A stretch of 64,000 bases of DNA from Altererythrobacter sp. B11 (GTDB taxonomy: Bacteria > Pseudomonadota > Alphaproteobacteria > Sphingomonadales > Sphingomonadaceae). The notes beneath the pieces were generated by a model. The model worked only from the letters and a program-made list of their open reading frames with translations. It did not search any database and had not been told where the DNA came from. A program made the translations under genes and the position numbers. The stretch spans positions 1,525,001 to 1,589,000 of the forward strand of contig NZ_AP018498.1 of NCBI RefSeq assembly GCF_003569745.1, read 5' to 3'. Position 1 is the stretch's first letter. Each line of letters opens with the position of its first letter. This document shows positions 1-8,057 of this stretch, piece after piece.

Positions 1-210
1 CAACTGGCCGGCGGCCTGCTCCCCTTCATGCTCGTCGATTGCTTCTTCCAACTGCGCGCGGAGCGACGTGCCGCCCCCCTCGTCGAAGAGCCGGCGGATC
101 ACATTCCACAATCCGCCCCTACTGTCCGCGTCTCCCTTGCTGGATTCGCCCGGTCTGGAATCTTCGGGCATCGCCCTGCCACTTTCCCCTTGTTGTGCTG
201 AGCCGTTCAT
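1..210 (-). CDS. corC: CorC/hemolysin-family CBS-domain protein, N-terminal fragment
   Basis: This is the first 70 codons of a gene that runs off the left edge. The ATG at 210 overlaps the last base of the ybeY stop (TGATG), so the two are translationally coupled. The peptide is hydrophilic and charged, with a Gly/Ser-rich leader followed by WNVIRRLFDEGG and LRAQLEEAIDEHEG. This matches the start of CorC-like proteins, which carry two CBS domains and a transporter-associated domain and lack membrane spans. The call rests mainly on the short N-terminal match and on the well-known ybeY-corC gene order in alphaproteobacteria; the diagnostic CBS domains are outside the window. In related bacteria CorC is linked to Mg/Co efflux, and the exact role here is unproven. 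Confidence 0.72.
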   Translation of the reverse strand, partial: MNGSAQQGESGRAMPEDSRPGESSKGDADSRGGLWNVIRRLFDEGGGTSLRAQLEEAIDEHEGEQAAGQL

Positions 211-704
211 CACCGAACGTCGCGGTCGCCATATGGGTCCGCGATTCCCATGAAGGCAAGCGCCTTTGTTTCGAGCGCTTCCATCGCATCGGCATCCGCG
301 GGCGAGATCTCATGGTCATAGCCCGCCAGATGGAGCAGTCCGTGCAGCACCAGATGCGCCGCATGATCCTGAAGCGAAACGCCTTTCTCCGCCGCCTCGC
401 GGGCGCAGGTGTCATGCGCCAGGGCGATGTCGCCGAGCAATTCGGGCGGCCCCTCCGGCGCCAGATCGAGCAAGTCCTCGCGCTCCAGCATGGGGAAGGA
501 CAGCACATTGGTCGGCTTGTCGCGCTGCCGCCACTCGCGGTTGAGCTCGTGCACCTCCGCATCGGAGGTGAAGATCACGCTGGCCGAAAGGCGCGGATTG
601 CCCAGCTCGGGTGCCACCTTTGCCGCACACTCCGCCACCCGCTCCGCCAGCGCCTCCCACTCGCCCGCCGGCCAGGGTTCCGCCACATCCATTTCAAGCT
701 GCAT
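210..704 (-). CDS. ybeY: Endoribonuclease YbeY (rRNA maturation factor)
   Basis: 164-aa metal-dependent RNase that matures the 16S rRNA 3' end and takes part in ribosome quality control. The family signature HGLLHLAGYDHE is intact (three His of the zinc site), preceded by the usual NREWR and TNVLSFP segments. An in-frame ATG at 734 would add ten residues, but that stretch lies inside intergenic repeat C, so the ATG at 704 is preferred; a further ATG at 692 is also possible. The gene is the penultimate member of the miaB-phoH-ybeY-corC order and its stop overlaps the corC start. In this genome it is separated from phoH by a NUDIX gene and repeats. Confidence 0.93.
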   Translation of the reverse strand: MQLEMDVAEPWPAGEWEALAERVAECAAKVAPELGNPRLSASVIFTSDAEVHELNREWRQRDKPTNVLSFPMLEREDLLDLAPEGPPELLGDIALAHDTCAREAAEKGVSLQDHAAHLVLHGLLHLAGYDHEISPADADAMEALETKALAFMGIADPYGDRDVR

Positions 705-712
705 GAGGCTCT

Positions 713-780
713 CGGTTCGTCGCAGCTGGTGCACGCTTGGAACGCCGTGGAACAGGGTTCATCGGCAGAAAACCGGGCCT
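713..780 (+). repeat. Truncated copy of intergenic repeat C
   Basis: This stretch contains the core CGCTTGGAACGCCGTGGAAC found in the fuller copies near 13.65, 51.3 and 60.55 kb. It keeps only about 70 of roughly 155 bp and ends just upstream of the ybeY start. Together with the repeat at 911-1164 it fills the 479-base gap between ybeY and the NUDIX gene; I see no gene there. Confidence 0.8.
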
Positions 781-910
781 GAGGCGCGCGGGCGCTTTGC
801 CGGGTGCGGGACGGGGGGAGGCGGCTGTGGACATGGCCTGCGCATAGCGCGATCGGCGGCCGGTAGGAAATGCTGAGGGCGGGTGTTGGTCAACGCCGGG
901 AGGAAGGCGC

Positions 911-1164
911 GTGGCCTTCGACAGGCTCAGGCTGAGCGGGTGGGGTGTGGGGGGTGACCCCCAGCTAACCTTCGTCATTCCCGCGAAGGCGGGAATCCAG
1001 CCGGAGGCAGCGCGGCCCGCACTGGATCCCCGCCTGCGCGGGGATGACGAAGGAGGGGCTAGGCCGCACACGGCTCTGAGAGGTGACGAGGTTGGATGCT
1101 GCGCGGCCGCCTTCCCGGCGGCGCGGCCACCACCGCTCGTCCTGAGCCTGTCGAAGGACGCGCG
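911..1164. repeat. Nested palindromic repeat, complete A-B-A' copy
   Basis: The outer arms are inverted copies of motif A (CCTTCGACAGGCTCAGG at about 914, its complement at about 1141-1158). The centre (971-1051) is a second inverted repeat: TTCGTCATTCCCGCGAAGG on the left is matched by CCGCCTGCGCGGGGATGACG on the right around a ~22-bp loop. The same organisation recurs at 8703-8896 and 60720-60919. The first ~90 bp are almost identical to 1729-1818 on the other side of the NUDIX gene. No coding function is apparent. Confidence 0.9.
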
Positions 1165-1183
1165 CGGCGGTCAATGGCGCTGC

Positions 1184-1642
1184 TTAGCCACCCCTGCTTT
1201 GCAGATAGGCCTTCAGGCCGACAGGATACAAATCAGGCCTGCCATCCAAATCCAACTCATCGAGATCGAACCACCTCGCCGCGCAAGTTCCACCATGAGC
1301 CTCTTTGAAGTCGATGCGCTCGCAGTCTTCAAACTTTCCTCTCGGAAAGCAAACGTCGAAGACCGCCAGGATCTCATGTCCAGTGGCGCCCTCGTGAAGG
1401 TAAATGTTCTCGAAAAAATGCGGGCTTCCCAGAGGTGCGACGCACACACCTAGTTCTTCCTCGAACTCCCGGATGACTGCATCCTTCAACGTCTCGCCGA
1501 ATTCCACACTGCCACCCAATGGCCGTACACCCTTCAGTCGGCCATTATCGTCTAGAACCTCGGCAGCCAGCAACCGGCCATCACGCCAATGCAGACCAAT
1601 GGCCTTTACGCGGATTGCCGAGTCGGGGCGCCATGTAGTCAT
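1184..1642 (-). CDS. NUDIX hydrolase
   Basis: 152-aa protein with a complete Nudix box: GGSVEFGETLKDAVIREFEE followed by ELGV (pattern Gx5Ex7REUxEExGU) at about residues 44-67. Such enzymes hydrolyse nucleoside diphosphates linked to another group; the substrate cannot be read from the sequence. The start ATG at 1642 has no obvious Shine-Dalgarno. Base composition is visibly lower in GC than its neighbours. The gene sits between phoH and ybeY, which normally adjoin, and is bracketed by two copies of the palindromic repeat, which suggests it was acquired. Confidence 0.9.
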   Translation of the reverse strand: MTTWRPDSAIRVKAIGLHWRDGRLLAAEVLDDNGRLKGVRPLGGSVEFGETLKDAVIREFEEELGVCVAPLGSPHFFENIYLHEGATGHEILAVFDVCFPRGKFEDCERIDFKEAHGGTCAARWFDLDELDLDGRPDLYPVGLKAYLQSRGG

Positions 1643-1728
1643 ACGAAGATGCAGTAGCGCATTACGCAGTCGGGCGCAGGGGCGAGGGGCGCGCAGGTGC
1701 GCTTTACGCCAGACGTAGGCGGTAGCGC

Positions 1729-1870
1729 GTGGCCTTCGACAGGCTCAGACTGAGCGGGTGGGGTGTGGGGGTCGACCCCCAGCTAACTTTCGTCATTCCC
1801 GCGCAGGCGGGAATCCAGCGGGAGGCGGGCGAGGTCCGCGCTGGATCCCCGCCTGCGCGGGGATGACGAA
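1729..1870. repeat. Nested palindromic repeat, A-B copy lacking the right arm
   Basis: Motif A (1729-1763) is followed by the full B palindrome (1789-1870). No inverted A arm follows before the phoH stop at 1916. Sequence and spacing through the left half are nearly the same as in the copy at 911-1164, and both are in the same orientation, so the NUDIX gene lies between direct copies. Confidence 0.88.
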
Positions 1871-1915
1871 TGGGGGGAGGTTCGCGCGGCGCGGGTGATG
1901 ACGCGCAGCGCGCTC

Positions 1916-2950
1916 CTAAGCGTTCGGCCCCTCGTATGCCTCGACAATCCGCCCCACAATCGGGTGGCGGACCACGTCGGCGGTGGTGAAGCGGGTTATG
2001 CCGATGCCGTCCACGCCTTCCAGCCGGGCCACCGCGTCGGCAAGGCCGGAGTGGCCCATGCCGCCGGGGATATCCACCTGCCGCGGGTCGCCGCACACCA
2101 CCATGCGGCTGTTCTGGCCGAAGCGGGTGAGGAACATCTTCATCTGTTCGCGCGTGGTGTTCTGCGCTTCGTCCAGGATCACGAAGGCATCGGCCAGCGT
2201 GCGGCCGCGCATAAAGGCGATCGGGGCGATTTCGATTTCGCCGCTGGCGATGCGCCGGTCCACCTGTTCGGGCGGCATGCAATCATACAGCGCATCGTAG
2301 AGCGGGCGGAGATAGGGATCGACCTTCTCCTTCATGTCGCCGGGCAGGAAGCCCAGCCGCTCGCCCGCTTCCACCGCGGGGCGGCTGAGGATCAGGCGCT
2401 GGACGCTGCCGGTGATGAGCTGGCTGACCGCCTGCGCCACGGCGAGATAGGTCTTGCCGGTGCCCGCCGGGCCGAGCGCGAAGATGATGTCGCGGCTGGC
2501 GAGCTGGCGCATGTAATCCGCCTGCATCGCGCTGCGCGGGCTGATCGTCTTGCGGCGGGTGCGGATCATGATCGGCGGGCCCTTGGCCTCGCCGGTGATG
2601 ATGCCATCCAGCATCGGCTCGTTCGACATGGCGATCATCGCTTCGATGGCACCGGAATCGAGTTCGCCGCCGGCCTGCAGCTTCTCATGCATGGCGACCA
2701 GCACCTGGCGCGCGCGGGCCACTTCGTCTTCCGTGCCTTCGATCACCACCCGGTCCCCCCGGGCAGCGATGAACACGCCGAGGCGGTTTTCGATCTGGAC
2801 CAGATTGGCATCGAATTGCCCGAAGAGGGGGCCGAGCATCGCCTGCTCGTCAAACCGCAATTCTGCCCGGGCGCGGCGCGCGGCGTCGCGGCGGTCTTCG
2901 GGATGGGCGAGTGCCGAATCGCCTTCGGCACGGGATGCTTTGCGGGCCAT
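1916..2950 (-). CDS. phoH: PhoH-family ATPase
   Basis: 344-aa cytoplasmic PhoH/PhoL-type P-loop ATPase. The N-terminal third carries a KH-like nucleic-acid-binding segment (RGDRVVIEGTEDEVARARQVL). The Walker A GPAGTGKT lies at about residue 160 and the Walker B VILDEAQN at about 256. The ATG at 2950 is preferred because AAAGGAG lies just upstream; a longer frame reaches 3040 but adds sequence of non-coding character. PhoH is typically cotranscribed with ybeY and miaB and is thought to act in RNA metabolism. Spacing to miaB upstream is 107 bases. Confidence 0.93.
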   Translation of the reverse strand: MARKASRAEGDSALAHPEDRRDAARRARAELRFDEQAMLGPLFGQFDANLVQIENRLGVFIAARGDRVVIEGTEDEVARARQVLVAMHEKLQAGGELDSGAIEAMIAMSNEPMLDGIITGEAKGPPIMIRTRRKTISPRSAMQADYMRQLASRDIIFALGPAGTGKTYLAVAQAVSQLITGSVQRLILSRPAVEAGERLGFLPGDMKEKVDPYLRPLYDALYDCMPPEQVDRRIASGEIEIAPIAFMRGRTLADAFVILDEAQNTTREQMKMFLTRFGQNSRMVVCGDPRQVDIPGGMGHSGLADAVARLEGVDGIGITRFTTADVVRHPIVGRIVEAYEGPNA

Positions 2951-3057
2951 GCGCTCCTTTCGGGCTGATGCTCGAAAGATAAGGCCCGCGGGGCGGGAGG
3001 CAAGCCGCCAGCTGTCATATGCCGGTGGAAAGTCTTGCAAATGCCATGGACCGCCGG

Positions 3058-4407
3058 TCAGGCGATGGCGGGTTGCTCCACTCGCCCGCGGACCGAATTG
3101 GGCCCGGCCTCGGCCAGTTCCACGCGGACCAGATCGCCGATCGCCGCCGCGCCGCCCGCTGCTTCATCGAAGAACACCGATTGCAGCCAGGGGGATTTGC
3201 CCAGCCACTGGCCCGGATGGCGGCCGCGGCGTTCCACCAGCACATCGCAGCTGCGGCCCACGGAGGCCTGGTTGAAACCCAGCTGATCGCGATTGAGCGC
3301 GGCCTGCAGGCGCTGCAGCCGGTCGTCCATCACCTCGCGCGGGACTTGCCCTTCCATGGTGGCGGCAGGGGTGCCGGGGCGGGGGGAATATTTGAAGCTG
3401 AAGGCCTGGGCATAGCGGACCGCGTCCACCAGCCGCAGTGTCTCTTCGAATTCGGCCTCGGTCTCGCCCGGGAAGCCGACGATGAAATCGCCCGACAGCG
3501 CGATATCGGGCCGCGCGGCGCGGAACCGGTCCAGCAGGCGCAGATAGCCGTCCGCCGTATGGCTGCGGTTCATCGCCTTCAGCACCCGGTCGGAGCCGCT
3601 CTGCACCGGCAGGTGGAGATAGGGCATGAGCTTGTCCACCTCGCCATGCGCGGCGATCAGCCCGTCGGACATGTCGTTGGGATGGCTGGTGGTGTAGCGG
3701 ATGCGCGCGAGGTCCGTGATTTCCGCAAGGCGGCGGATCAGCCCGTCCAGCCCGACGGCGCGGCCGCGATCGTCCTCGCCCGACCAGGCGTTGACGTTCT
3801 GCCCCAGCAGCGTGATCTCGCGCGCGCCGCCAGCCACCAGCCGCTCCGCCTCGGCCAGCAGATCGGCGAAGGGGCGGGAGATTTCGGCGCCGCGGGTGTA
3901 GGGCACCACGCAATAGGTGCAGAACTTGTCGCAGCCTTCCTGCACGGTGAGGAAGGCCGAAGGACCGACCTTGCGCCGCGCGGGGAGGGCGGCGAATTTG
4001 GCGTCGGCGGGCATCTCCGTGTCGGTGGCGCGGCGGCCGGCGACGGCCTCGTCGATCATCTGCGGCAGGCGGTGATAGGCTTGCGGGCCCACGACCATGC
4101 CCACCGCGGGGGCGCGGGCCATGATCTCCTCCCCCTCCGCCTGGGCGACGCAGCCGGCGACGGCGATCATCGGCGGCTTGTCGCCACCCGCCTTCACCAG
4201 CCGGCCGATATCGGAATAGACCTTCTCCGCCGCCTTCTCGCGGATATGGCAGGTGTTCAGCACCACCAGATCGGCTTCCTCGCCTTCGGGCGCGGCGGAC
4301 AGGCCCTTCTCGGCCAGCAATTCGGCCATGCGTTCGCCATCATAGACGTTCATCTGGCAGCCGAAGCTCTTGACCCGATAGGTCCGGGGGGCGTCACTCT
4401 GTCGCAT
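3058..4407 (-). CDS. miaB: tRNA-2-methylthio-N6-dimethylallyladenosine synthase MiaB
   Basis: 449-aa radical-SAM methylthiotransferase that converts i6A37 to ms2i6A37 in tRNAs reading UNN codons. The UPF0004 domain has the three expected cysteines (SFGCQMN, NTCHIRE, VAGCVAQ), which bind the auxiliary 4Fe-4S cluster. The radical-SAM motif CDKFCTYC is at about residues 157-164, and a C-terminal TRAM-like region ends near [11 protein letters not shown]. Length is normal for the family. It lies 30 bases downstream of plsC on the same strand and probably belongs to the same operon as phoH and ybeY. Confidence 0.97.
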   Translation of the reverse strand: MRQSDAPRTYRVKSFGCQMNVYDGERMAELLAEKGLSAAPEGEEADLVVLNTCHIREKAAEKVYSDIGRLVKAGGDKPPMIAVAGCVAQAEGEEIMARAPAVGMVVGPQAYHRLPQMIDEAVAGRRATDTEMPADAKFAALPARRKVGPSAFLTVQEGCDKFCTYCVVPYTRGAEISRPFADLLAEAERLVAGGAREITLLGQNVNAWSGEDDRGRAVGLDGLIRRLAEITDLARIRYTTSHPNDMSDGLIAAHGEVDKLMPYLHLPVQSGSDRVLKAMNRSHTADGYLRLLDRFRAARPDIALSGDFIVGFPGETEAEFEETLRLVDAVRYAQAFSFKYSPRPGTPAATMEGQVPREVMDDRLQRLQAALNRDQLGFNQASVGRSCDVLVERRGRHPGQWLGKSPWLQSVFFDEAAGGAAAIGDLVRVELAEAGPNSVRGRVEQPAIA

Positions 4408-4437
4408 GGCAGCCGCTTAGGCGAAATGGCCGCGAAA

Positions 4438-5154
4438 TTAAAGCGGGCGCGGGGGCGCGGGTGGCAGGGCGGCAGCGATGGCCGCGCGCGCCGCCTCCGC
4501 CATGGCCTTGCGCGAATGCAGCGCCTCGTGCGCCAGCGGATCGAGAAAGCGGATCGTCAGGCGCACCGGGCGCGTGCGGCACAGGATGCGGCGGACATTG
4601 TCGGCGCCCGGCTCGTCCCCCAGCCAGGCGATTCCTTCCGCATCCTCATAGACCAGCGCGACGGGCTGCACGGTGAGATCGTCGAGATCGTCGCCCGCGC
4701 GCTCGACGGAGGAGAGCAGCGCGCTCTTGAAGGGCAGCAGGCCGCGCCCGTCGCCGGTGGTGCCTTCGGGAAATACCGTCATGCGCCGGCGGGCGAGGGC
4801 GGCGCGCAATTGCGCCACTTGCCCGGCAATCGTGCCGCGCCGCTCCCGCGCGATAAACAGCGTGTCGTTCTGGTCGCACAGCCATTTGAGCAGGCGGTGC
4901 CCGGCAAGGCCGCCATGCGCGACGAAGGCGCTGCGGCTGACACCGGCGAGGGCCAGAATGTCCAGCCAGCTGACATGGTTGGCGAGCAGCAGCAGCTTGC
5001 CGTGCGCGGGGCGGCCGATGCAGCGGATGCGCAGCCCGCACAGCCAGCCGACCACGCCGAGGAAATGCGGCGGGATCGCGCGGCGCAGGCCGCAGGCGGT
5101 CAGCAGCAGCTGGAACGGCACGACGCAGGCGAAGACGCACAGGATCGCGCCCAC
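4438..5154 (-). CDS. plsC: 1-acyl-sn-glycerol-3-phosphate acyltransferase (PlsC family)
   Basis: Membrane-bound acyltransferase of phosphatidic acid synthesis. It has a hydrophobic N-terminal segment, motif I NHVSWLD at about residues 59-65 and motif III FPEGTT at about 127-132. The 5' end is uncertain. The only in-frame ATG (5274) would overlap fur by 77 bases and add Ser/Ala-rich sequence that looks like the fur antiframe. The GTG at 5154, 44 bases after the fur stop, is the first conventional start in the gap and gives 238 aa, but it lacks a clear Shine-Dalgarno. A rarer start codon between 5154 and 5198 is possible. Confidence 0.85.
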   Translation of the reverse strand: MGAILCVFACVVPFQLLLTACGLRRAIPPHFLGVVGWLCGLRIRCIGRPAHGKLLLLANHVSWLDILALAGVSRSAFVAHGGLAGHRLLKWLCDQNDTLFIARERRGTIAGQVAQLRAALARRRMTVFPEGTTGDGRGLLPFKSALLSSVERAGDDLDDLTVQPVALVYEDAEGIAWLGDEPGADNVRRILCRTRPVRLTIRFLDPLAHEALHSRKAMAEAARAAIAAALPPAPPRPL

Positions 5155-5197
5155 CCGCAGGACGAGGAGCAGGCGGCGCGGCGGTGCTTGCGCGCGC

Positions 5198-5620
5198 TCA
5201 GTCCTCGCGGTCGATGCGGACGCCGTAGAGCTCCATGCGGTGATCGACCAGGCGATAGCCGAGCTTTTCGGCAATCACGCGCTGGAGCGCCTCCAGCTCG
5301 GGATCGACGAATTCGACGACCTTGCCGGTCTCAACGTCGATCAGGTGATCGTGATGCGCTTCGGGCGCCGCTTCATAGCGGGCGCGCCCGTCACCGAAAT
5401 CGTGCCGGTCGAGGATGCCCGCTTCTTCGAACAGGCGCACGGTGCGATAGACCGTGGCGATCGAAATCTTGGGGTCGATCGCCGATGCGCGCGCATGCAG
5501 CGCCTCCACATCGGGGTGATCACTGCTTTCCGACAGCACGCGCGCGATCACGCGGCGCTGCTCGGTTATCCTCAGCCCGCGTTCGGCACACAGCGCTTCG
5601 AGGTCGATGGCTTGCTGCAC
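5198..5620 (-). CDS. fur: Ferric uptake regulator Fur
   Basis: 140-aa metalloregulator. A winged-helix domain (RITEQRRVIARVL, KISIATVYRTVRLFEEAGIL) is followed by the HHDH metal-site motif at residues 89-92 and the LIDVETGKVVEF strand. The C-terminal Cys pair of enterobacterial Fur is absent, which is common in alphaproteobacteria; a Mur- or Irr-like specificity cannot be excluded. The start is GTG. Only 20 bases separate it from the mucR terminator, so the promoter must overlap the terminator or the message must be leaderless or read-through. It is the obvious candidate regulator for the siderophore loci at 18-28 kb. Confidence 0.94.
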   Translation of the reverse strand: MQQAIDLEALCAERGLRITEQRRVIARVLSESSDHPDVEALHARASAIDPKISIATVYRTVRLFEEAGILDRHDFGDGRARYEAAPEAHHDHLIDVETGKVVEFVDPELEALQRVIAEKLGYRLVDHRMELYGVRIDRED

Positions 5621-5640
5621 ACTCTATCCCGTTCAAATGC

Positions 5641-5677
5641 AAAACGCCCCGCCACTATGGTCGGGGCGGGGCGTTTT
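5641..5677 (-). terminator. Rho-independent terminator of mucR
   Basis: A 13-bp stem (AAAACGCCCCGCC with its complement at 5665-5677) closes an 11-base loop. Read on the minus strand, the 3' arm ends in GGGGCGTTTT. It lies 26 bases after the mucR stop. The mirror-image A tract means it could also act on plus-strand transcripts. Confidence 0.88.
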
Positions 5678-5702
5678 TACAACCGCGGTGGTCGAGCTGT
5701 CC

Positions 5703-6146
5703 TCAGCTCGACGCGGCGGCCTTGCGGCGCCCGCGGCGCTGGCCGGGCTTGCGGCCGAGACCGATCTCCTTGGCGAGGGCGCGGCGCTTCTCCGCATAGT
5801 CGGGTGCGACCATGGGATAGTCTGCCGGCAGGCCCCAGCGCTGGCGATATTCGTCCGGCGTCATGTTGTACTGCGTCATCAGGTGGCGCTTCAGCATCTT
5901 CAGCTTGCGGCCGTCTTCCAGGCACACGAGGTGATCGGGCTTCACCGAGGCGCGGATGGATACGGCCGGTTCCGGCTTTTCATCCTTCTGCGGTTCGGCG
6001 CCCAGGCCGGCAAGCGCGCCGTAGACGTTCGAAATCAGCGAGGCCACTTCATTCACCGCCACCTCGTTGTTGCTCACATGCGCGGCAACAATGTCGGAAG
6101 TAAGCGTGATGAGGGTCTCATTCATATCTGTTTCGAGATTATCCAT
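5703..6146 (-). CDS. mucR: MucR/Ros-family transcriptional regulator
   Basis: 147-aa zinc-finger-type DNA-binding protein of the MucR family, which acts as a global H-NS-like regulator in alphaproteobacteria. The C-terminal half carries the family core KPDHLVCLEDGRKLKMLKRH, then MTPDEYRQRWGLPADYP and the basic tail GRKPGQRRGRRK. The second cysteine of the canonical finger is replaced (CLED rather than CLEC), as in several family members. The N-terminal region is the oligomerisation part. The ATG at 6146 is chosen because AAGGAG precedes it by five bases. A strong terminator follows. Confidence 0.95.
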   Translation of the reverse strand: MDNLETDMNETLITLTSDIVAAHVSNNEVAVNEVASLISNVYGALAGLGAEPQKDEKPEPAVSIRASVKPDHLVCLEDGRKLKMLKRHLMTQYNMTPDEYRQRWGLPADYPMVAPDYAEKRRALAKEIGLGRKPGQRRGRRKAAASS

Positions 6147-6293
6147 CTCATCTCCTTTTTCTTGATGCGCCGCGCCGCGCTCTTCAAATCAGGGCGTCGC
6201 AGCTTCACCGCGGCGCCATGTGCAACACGGGGCGTCCATTTACAAGGCTCGGCAAGTAAAAAATCGGCCGAACTACTGGTCCAGCTGCGGTAT

Positions 6294-6770
6294 TTAATTG
6301 TTCTGATTGTCGCGTCCGAAGGTAATCGCGTCGATCGGCTGGCCTTGACCCCGGCGATAATAGTTCTTTCGCCGACCTATCCTGTGAAAACCATGGCGCA
6401 GATAGAGCGATTCGGCCGGATTGCCATCGCGCATTTCCAGGAACAGCCGCGTGGCGCCGCGCCCGCGGGCGGCATCGGCAAAGCGTTCGATCAGCCGCGC
6501 GCCCACGCCGTGGCGGCGGCAGGCAGGGTCGACCGCGATCAGCAGCAGTTCTTCCTCGTCCAGCACCCCGCGCGAGAGGACGAAGCCCACCGCCGGCGCG
6601 CCCGGTGCGGGCGGTGCGCCATCCGTGCCCGCCAGCAGGTAATGCGTGTTCGGCAGCGCCAGTGCGTCCTCGACCTGCCGCCGCGTCCAGGCTTCCCCGA
6701 AGGCGGGATCGAAGGCCGCCTCCATCACCGCCATGATCCGATCGAGATCGTCCATCATCACGCTGCTCAT
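6294..6770 (-). CDS. rimI: Ribosomal-protein alanine N-acetyltransferase RimI
   Basis: 158-aa GNAT acetyltransferase. The acetyl-CoA-binding motif A is RRHGVGARLIERFAD, preceded by the strand EELLLIAVDPAC and followed by ESLYLRHGFHRIGRRKNYY, the typical RimI ending that contains the conserved Tyr. It overlaps the end of tsaB by four bases, an arrangement that is widely conserved. The canonical substrate is the N-terminal Ala of ribosomal protein S18. Confidence 0.93.
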   Translation of the reverse strand: MSSVMMDDLDRIMAVMEAAFDPAFGEAWTRRQVEDALALPNTHYLLAGTDGAPPAPGAPAVGFVLSRGVLDEEELLLIAVDPACRRHGVGARLIERFADAARGRGATRLFLEMRDGNPAESLYLRHGFHRIGRRKNYYRRGQGQPIDAITFGRDNQNN

Positions 6771-7390
6771 GCACCGCCTCCGGGCAATTTGGCGTCGGGA
6801 GCGCGACCATAGAGTGGCGTCAGGCGCTCCGTCAGGACAGATTTCGGCAACAACGGCACGTATCGGGCATCGGGCAGCAGCGGCAGCGCACGCCCGCTGC
6901 CGCGCTGTGCCACCAGCGCCTCGGCCTGATTGCCGCAGACGAGATCATGCCGCAGCGCCTGCGCCGCACGATCGGGTGGGAGCGAGGCCAGCGGCCCTTC
7001 CGCTTCGCCGCCCGGGGCGAAATCCTGCACGAACCATTCGCCATGTCCGCCCGTCATGCACACCGAAACGCCCCGCTCCTCCCCCGCTTCCCTCCGTGCC
7101 ATGGCGGCGAGCAGGGCGAGGGTGGGGTAGCCGAGGATCTCCGCATTCCACGCCAGCGCCAGCGCGCGAGCGGCGGCGAGGCCGATGCGCACGCCAGTGA
7201 AGCTGCCGGGGCCGAGCGACACGAGAATACGCTCCGCCCGGCCGCGCCCGGGCATCTCCGCGATCATCGGCACGAGCCGTTCGGCATGGCCGCGACCGAT
7301 GGTCTCGGCGTTGCCGGCCAGCAGCACGCCATCTGCGAACAGGGCGGCCGAGCAGGCCTCCGTCGCGCTGTCTATCGCCAGGATGCGCAC
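6767..7390 (-). CDS. tsaB: tRNA threonylcarbamoyladenosine biosynthesis protein TsaB
   Basis: 207-aa ASKHA-fold protein that scaffolds TsaD and TsaE in t6A37 formation. The start MRILAIDSATEACSAAL and the segment LVSLGPGSFTGVRIGLA are diagnostic. The start codon is GTG at 7390, and the stop overlaps rimI. It lacks the metal-binding His pair of its paralogue TsaD, which identifies the B subunit. Confidence 0.95.
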   Translation of the reverse strand: MRILAIDSATEACSAALFADGVLLAGNAETIGRGHAERLVPMIAEMPGRGRAERILVSLGPGSFTGVRIGLAAARALALAWNAEILGYPTLALLAAMARREAGEERGVSVCMTGGHGEWFVQDFAPGGEAEGPLASLPPDRAAQALRHDLVCGNQAEALVAQRGSGRALPLLPDARYVPLLPKSVLTERLTPLYGRAPDAKLPGGGA

Positions 7391-7402
7391 GTGGAGGCGG
7401 AG

Positions 7403-7996
7403 CTACAGCAGCTGGTTGAAAACGTCGAAATCGGGGCGGGGGCTGCGGGGGAACAGCGTATCCCGGTCCCCATAGCCGATGGAGCAGATGAAATTGCTCT
7501 TCCACTTGGGGTGGTCGGCGAAGAAATCGGCATCCACCGCCGCATTGTCGAAGCCCGACATCGGCCCGCAATCGAGGCCCAGGGCGCGGGCGGCGAGGAT
7601 CAGATAAGCACCCTGCAGCGTGCCATTGCGGAAGGCGGAGCGCTTGCGCGCTTCCTCATCCCCCGTGAACCAGCTGCGCGCATCGGTGTGCGGGAACAGC
7701 CAAGGGAGCTGTTCATGGAAATCCTCGTCCATCGCGATGATGGCGCAGACGGGCGCGGTGAGGATCTTCTTGCGATTGCCTTCGGCGGCATGCTGCGCCA
7801 GCCGTTCCTTCGCTGGGCCGGACTTACACCACACGATCCGCGCCGGGAGCTGGTTGGCCGAAGTCGGCCCCATCTTCACCAGTTCCCAGATTGCATGGAT
7901 CTGCGCATCGGTGACTTCGCGATCCTGCCATTCGCTGAAGCTGCGCGCTTCGCGGAACAGCTGGTCGAGCGCGGCGGAATCGAGCGGTTCGGCCAT
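7403..7996 (-). CDS. Malonic semialdehyde reductase / RutE-HadB-type nitroreductase
   Basis: 197-aa FMN-dependent nitroreductase-fold protein. The segments MGPTSANQLPARIVW, GAYLILAARALGLDCGPMSGF and NFICSIGYGD match the RutE/HadB subfamily. RutE reduces malonic semialdehyde in pyrimidine catabolism, but no other rut genes are nearby, so the physiological substrate here is open. GGGAG lies eight bases before the ATG. It ends 12 bases before tsaB and may be cotranscribed. Confidence 0.85.
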   Translation of the reverse strand: MAEPLDSAALDQLFREARSFSEWQDREVTDAQIHAIWELVKMGPTSANQLPARIVWCKSGPAKERLAQHAAEGNRKKILTAPVCAIIAMDEDFHEQLPWLFPHTDARSWFTGDEEARKRSAFRNGTLQGAYLILAARALGLDCGPMSGFDNAAVDADFFADHPKWKSNFICSIGYGDRDTLFPRSPRPDFDVFNQLL

Positions 7997-8057
7997 GGCG
8001 ATTACTCCCTGTGCTATCCTTGCGAATCCGATCTGTCGGCCGTGGCCGGCGGGACGA

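Noticed and set aside
971-1051. B palindromes as CRISPR repeats
   Set aside because: Copies are dispersed over 60 kb, imperfect, and not regularly spaced with unique spacers; no cas genes are present.
3019-5799. A 926-codon open frame on the plus strand
   Set aside because: It lies antisense to miaB, plsC and fur, all of which have clear motifs. High GC content produces such long antisense frames.
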